Assembly (NCBI GenBank): GCA_028287685.1
Contig: JAQBPE010000087.1
Location: forward strand, 1 to 32,085
Source of the DNA: Cyanobacteria bacterium RYN_339
GTDB lineage: Bacteria > Cyanobacteriota > Sericytochromatia > S15B-MN24 > JAQBPE01
Direction of reading: 5' to 3'
DNA: 32,085 bases
Below the pieces are notes generated by a model. That model saw only the letters and a list, made by a program, of their open reading frames with translations, was not told the origin of the DNA and ran no database searches. The position numbers and the translations under genes were made by a program. Below, piece after piece: positions 28,863-32,085 of this stretch. Every line of letters begins with the position of its first letter. Position 1 is the stretch's first letter.

Positions 28863-31510
28863 CCGCGCTCGACCTCCTCGGCGACGGCGGAGGCGTGGAA
28901 GAGCAGGCGGTTGGGGCCGTCGTTCGCGGCCTTGTCGCAGGCCGTGCGCAGGTCGGCCAGGAAGGCCTGGCGCGAGGCGGCCCCGGCCGTGCGGGCGGTG
29001 ACGCCCACGCAGGCCGTCAGGCGGGCGCCGCCGGCCTGGCGGCCGGGGAAGAGGCTGGCGGCGATCGCCGTGCGCACCTCGTCGCCCAGCAGCATGGCAT
29101 CCGCCGCGCCGGTCTCGGGCAGCAGCACCGCCAGGCCGTCCGCGTCGAAGCGCGCCACCAGGCCGGAAGGCCCAACGCGGGCGGTGACCAGCTCCGCTAC
29201 TTGCTTCAAGGCCTCGTCGCCCAGCATATAGCCATGGGCCTCGTTGTAGGCCGCGAAGCCGTCCAGGTCGACCAGGAAAGCCGCCAGCGGCAGCTCGAAG
29301 CGCTCGGAGCGCTTGAGCTCCGTGGCCAGGCGCTCCGCGAAGGCGCGGTGGTTGGCCGCGCCGGTCAGGGCATCCGTCTCCAGCAGGGTTTGGTGGCGGG
29401 CGCGCAGGTCTAGCGCTTCCAGGCCCTGGGCCAACATGGCGGCCGCCAGGTCCAGCACGCCCTGCTCGGAGGGCGTGAAGGGAGCGTCAACCCGGCGGTA
29501 CACGGTCAGCACGCCCAGCAGGTGCTCGCCGGCGACCAACGGCAGGGCCATGGCGCTCACGAAGCCTTCGCGGCTCATGGCCTCCGGCATGTGGAAGCGC
29601 GGGTCCTGGGCCAGGTCCGCCGCCGCCACGGGCACCTGGCACGCGGCCACGTAGGTCTCCAACCCGGTCTCCGGCACCTGATCGCCACTGGGGTGGTCGT
29701 TCCAGCCGAAGGCGTTGGCCAGCTCCAGCTTGGCCACGCCGCTGGCGCGCCAGATGGCCGAGGCGTCCAGCGCGCAGGCGGCCGTGAGGCAGGCCCAGAA
29801 CTTCTCCCCGAAATCCGTAGGGTCCGGCGCGGCTAGCAGCTCCGCCAACATGCCCATCAGGCGCGGCGCCTGGTCGGGCACCTCGGCGGCGTGGGCGGGG
29901 GCAGCACGCACCAGGGCCACCGGCTCGAGGCCGATGGGCGCCAGGAAGGCGGGCGGTGGCAACAGCGTGCCGGCGGCGGCGGGCTCCGGGTCCGCGACGG
30001 CCAGCACTTGTACAATCGCCTGCACCGCCAGCGGATCGAGCTGGGTGCCGGCCACCCGGCCCAGCTCTTCCAGCGCCTCGGCGCGCGAAACCGACCGCTG
30101 GTAGGTCTGGGGCGTCGTCAGCGTGTGGTAGCAGTCCGCCACGGCCAGGATGCGGGCCTCCAGCGGGATGTCTTGGCCCTTGAGGCCATCCGGGTAGCCG
30201 CTGCCGTCCCAGTTCTCGTGGTGGTGGCGCACGGCCGAGGCCAGCGCCTCCAGCGGCTTGAACGACGCCAGCAGCGCGGCGCCCGCGACCGGGTGGCGGC
30301 GGATCTGGTCCATGTCGGCGGGCCGCAGGGCACCGGGCCGCAGACGCACGACGTCGGGCACGAACAACAGGCCGAGGTCGTGCAGTTGGCCGGCCAACGC
30401 CAGCCCGTCCTGGCGCGGGCCCATGATGCCCAGCATGCCGCCGATCTCGCGGGCCAGGCGGCCGACTTCCTCGCCGTGGCGCGAAAGCTGGGGATCCTTC
30501 TGGGCCATCACGTTCGTCAGCGCGCGGGCCAGTTCCTCTTCGGTGTTCTCCTGGCGCACGTAGAGCTGGGAAAGGCGGATGGACGCGGACAGCTGGCCGG
30601 CCACGGTCGACAACCACTCTTCCTCGAGCGCCTGCCAGGGCTGGTCGTCCAGGCGGTTGGCCACGCAGAGCACGCCCAGCACCCGCCCATGCGTCTGCAA
30701 TGGGTAGGCCATCAGCTGGCTGAAGCCCAGGCTCTCCAGCGTCTGGCGCCGGCGCATCGTGATTTCCAGATCTTCCAGCGGCTGGTAGGTGCTGGCCGGG
30801 GCGCCCGTCAGGAAGACCTGGGCGATCAGGCCGTTCTCCGACAACGGGAAGGGCATGCCGTCGAGCGCGTTCGACAGGATCTTGGGCGCCACGGCGGCGC
30901 GGATCGACAGCACGTCGCGTTGGCCCTCCACGGGCAGCAGGATCGCGCAGAACTCGCAGTGCAGCAGGCGCGCCGTTTCGCGCACGGCCAATTGGAGGTG
31001 CTCCACCAGGGGCTGCCCGGTCTCCAGCGAGGCCGCCAGGCGGTGGAAGTACGACAGCTCGTCGCGCAGCTGGTGGTTCTGGGCCAGCAGGCCTTGCCAG
31101 CCGGCCGCGGCTTCTTCGAAGACGGCCTCGAAGAACTGGCTGGTCAGCTCGCCCAGCGCCAGCCAATCCGGCGCGGGCAGGCCCAGCTGCCAGCTGCCCT
31201 GGCGCTGCGCGCGGTCCAGCTGCACCAACACCAGCAGCAAGCCCTCCAGGCTGACGTCCTGGCGCAAGCGCAGCAGCCACTGCTGCAACGGCGCCCGGCC
31301 GTTCTGGCCCTCGTTGCGCTGGATGCTCCAGCCCTCGAGGGCGGCCAGGCCGTCGGCGCACATGGCGTCCAGGTCGCGCCGGTCCAGGGCGAGGCGATCG
31401 CCCAGCCCCTTCGCCAGGGGCGCCCAGGCGCCGCGCACCGCATCGGCCAGCCGACCGTCGGCGGCGAGCAGCGGCAACAACTTGGCAAGGGCGGGGGGCC
31501 GTTCGATCAT
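28859..31510 (-). CDS. GAF / HD-GYP / GAF / degenerate GGDEF signalling protein
   Basis: 883 residues from the ATG at 31510 (AGGA 7 bases upstream). Residues 1-150 are helical and unassigned. A GAF domain spans about 155-315. An HD-GYP domain spans about 325-505 with SRHGEEV, HD at 377-378, RRHPVAG, HHENWDGSGYP (430-440) and AVADCYHTL. Canonical HDxGK reads HDLGL here, losing the Lys. A second GAF is about 550-700. A GGDEF-fold domain (about 708-875, TDALTGAANHRAF, FLVDLDGFAAYNEAHGYMLGD) has DADGL at 789-793 in place of GGDEF, so cyclase activity is unlikely; it may bind GTP or regulate. HD-GYP enzymes degrade c-di-GMP. No membrane segment is seen, so a cytoplasmic sensor of ligands bound by the GAFs is likely. 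Confidence 0.9.
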   Translation of the reverse strand: MIERPPALAKLLPLLAADGRLADAVRGAWAPLAKGLGDRLALDRRDLDAMCADGLAALEGWSIQRNEGQNGRAPLQQWLLRLRQDVSLEGLLLVLVQLDRAQRQGSWQLGLPAPDWLALGELTSQFFEAVFEEAAAGWQGLLAQNHQLRDELSYFHRLAASLETGQPLVEHLQLAVRETARLLHCEFCAILLPVEGQRDVLSIRAAVAPKILSNALDGMPFPLSENGLIAQVFLTGAPASTYQPLEDLEITMRRRQTLESLGFSQLMAYPLQTHGRVLGVLCVANRLDDQPWQALEEEWLSTVAGQLSASIRLSQLYVRQENTEEELARALTNVMAQKDPQLSRHGEEVGRLAREIGGMLGIMGPRQDGLALAGQLHDLGLLFVPDVVRLRPGALRPADMDQIRRHPVAGAALLASFKPLEALASAVRHHHENWDGSGYPDGLKGQDIPLEARILAVADCYHTLTTPQTYQRSVSRAEALEELGRVAGTQLDPLAVQAIVQVLAVADPEPAAAGTLLPPPAFLAPIGLEPVALVRAAPAHAAEVPDQAPRLMGMLAELLAAPDPTDFGEKFWACLTAACALDASAIWRASGVAKLELANAFGWNDHPSGDQVPETGLETYVAACQVPVAAADLAQDPRFHMPEAMSREGFVSAMALPLVAGEHLLGVLTVYRRVDAPFTPSEQGVLDLAAAMLAQGLEALDLRARHQTLLETDALTGAANHRAFAERLATELKRSERFELPLAAFLVDLDGFAAYNEAHGYMLGDEALKQVAELVTARVGPSGLVARFDADGLAVLLPETGAADAMLLGDEVRTAIAASLFPGRQAGGARLTACVGVTARTAGAASRQAFLADLRTACDKAANDGPNRLLFHASAVAEEVERG

Positions 31511-32085
31511 TCGGGATCCTGGTCTGGCGGGGGTTTCCCATCCTAACATGGGCCGCCGGGTCGCGTCCGCCCTACCTTCCATGTCACAATAAGATTTGTG
31601 AAGGTAGCCGGCCACGCCCGTCCCGCCGATAGGTGCCGATTTCCGCACCTCGGCGCGCCGATCGGGACGTTGCCTGCCTGCTGCAAGGCGACACCGCGGC
31701 CCAGGCGCATGAGTTCGCGATCCTGGAATCGTTTGAACGTGACATGCAGGATCGTTCTTAATATTTCGTTACAATCGTTCGCGCGGCAACGATCCGAGGT
31801 ATAGTAGTAAATAGGGCTCATGCCCTAATTGCACTTTATACGAATTTTCCTCCGCCCGTCTGCCCGCCCCATCGTGCCGGGCCGTGTGCGCGCCCGAAAT
31901 CGGGGCTCGTTGCACCTTGCAGACGGACTGGAGCGCCCCGGTACGGCCGGATGGGTCGAGCAAGGGGCATGGCGAGATTCCGAATACGTTAGCACAGGGT
32001 GTGGATCCGTGAATCCAGCCCCGTCTTTGGTGGCCGCCACGCGGTTCCGGGGGCAGGGGTCCGGTCCCATCCGACCACTTGGCGA
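31511..32085. other. Non-coding stretch with promoter-like and dyad sequences
   Basis: No reading frame here has convincing composition or a ribosome-binding site, on either strand. The part from 31745 to 31850 is AT-rich. Visible structures are an inverted repeat AGGTGC/GCACCT (about 31630-31650), a dyad ATCGTT/AACGAT (31775-31794), a hairpin TAGGGC-TCAT-GCCCTA (31812-31827) and an 8-bp long-range pair CCGTCTGC/GCAGACGG (31856-31863 and 31919-31926). It may be the leader of a gene beyond the window or hold a small RNA. Confidence 0.4.
31778..31805 (+). promoter_or_regulatory. Candidate promoter
   Basis: TATAGT (31800-31805) is a good -10; TTCGCG (31778-31783) is a poor -35 at 16 bases. Start would be near 31812, at the first base of the palindromic hairpin TAGGGCTCATGCCCTA. 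Confidence 0.4.

Noticed and set aside
31543-31821. Minus-strand frame of 92 codons upstream of the signalling gene
   Set aside because: No ribosome-binding site, odd composition, and it runs through AT-rich promoter-like sequence.

Overview
The window is high-GC chromosomal DNA of a diderm bacterium: it encodes a predicted outer-membrane barrel protein, three lipoproteins and a complete-looking set of septal peptidoglycan genes. Nothing fixes the taxon. A DUF2997 small protein and a Pho-box-like repeat of the form known from cyanobacteria point, as inference only, to a lineage near Cyanobacteria (Sericytochromatia/Melainabacteria type). The coupling of ftsZ to sbp and a DUF881 gene also resembles Firmicutes and Actinobacteria.

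Left end (1-3800, mostly + strand): the 3' part of a class-I glutamine-amidotransferase-like hydrolase, a lytic transglycosylase lipoprotein, a small outer-membrane barrel gene on the minus strand, a 3-hydroxyacyl-CoA dehydrogenase and a lipoprotein with two PPC-like domains, ending in clear hairpins.

Centre (3807-26058, almost all minus strand): reading in the direction of transcription, initiator tRNA, RNase P RNA, rsmH, ftsL-like, ftsI, murF, mraY, murD, ftsW, murG, murC, murB, ftsQ, DUF881, sbp, ftsZ, ileS, two TPR genes and a DUF2997 gene. Junctions are tight (GTGA or TGATG overlaps are common), so this is one or a few long transcription units that build lipid II, export it and polymerise it at the FtsZ ring. 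mraZ, murE, ddl and ftsA are not present. Two genes of unknown function lie on the opposite strand inside the cluster: a lipoprotein (19313-19984) with a Pho-box-like operator upstream, and a 132-residue protein (16176-16574).

Right end (26119-32085, minus strand): a secreted TPR protein, a probable HTH protein, a lone MalG-type ABC permease translationally coupled to a large GAF/HD-GYP/GAF/GGDEF signalling protein whose GGDEF motif is degenerate, and about 575 bp without a convincing gene but with a promoter-like site and inverted repeats.
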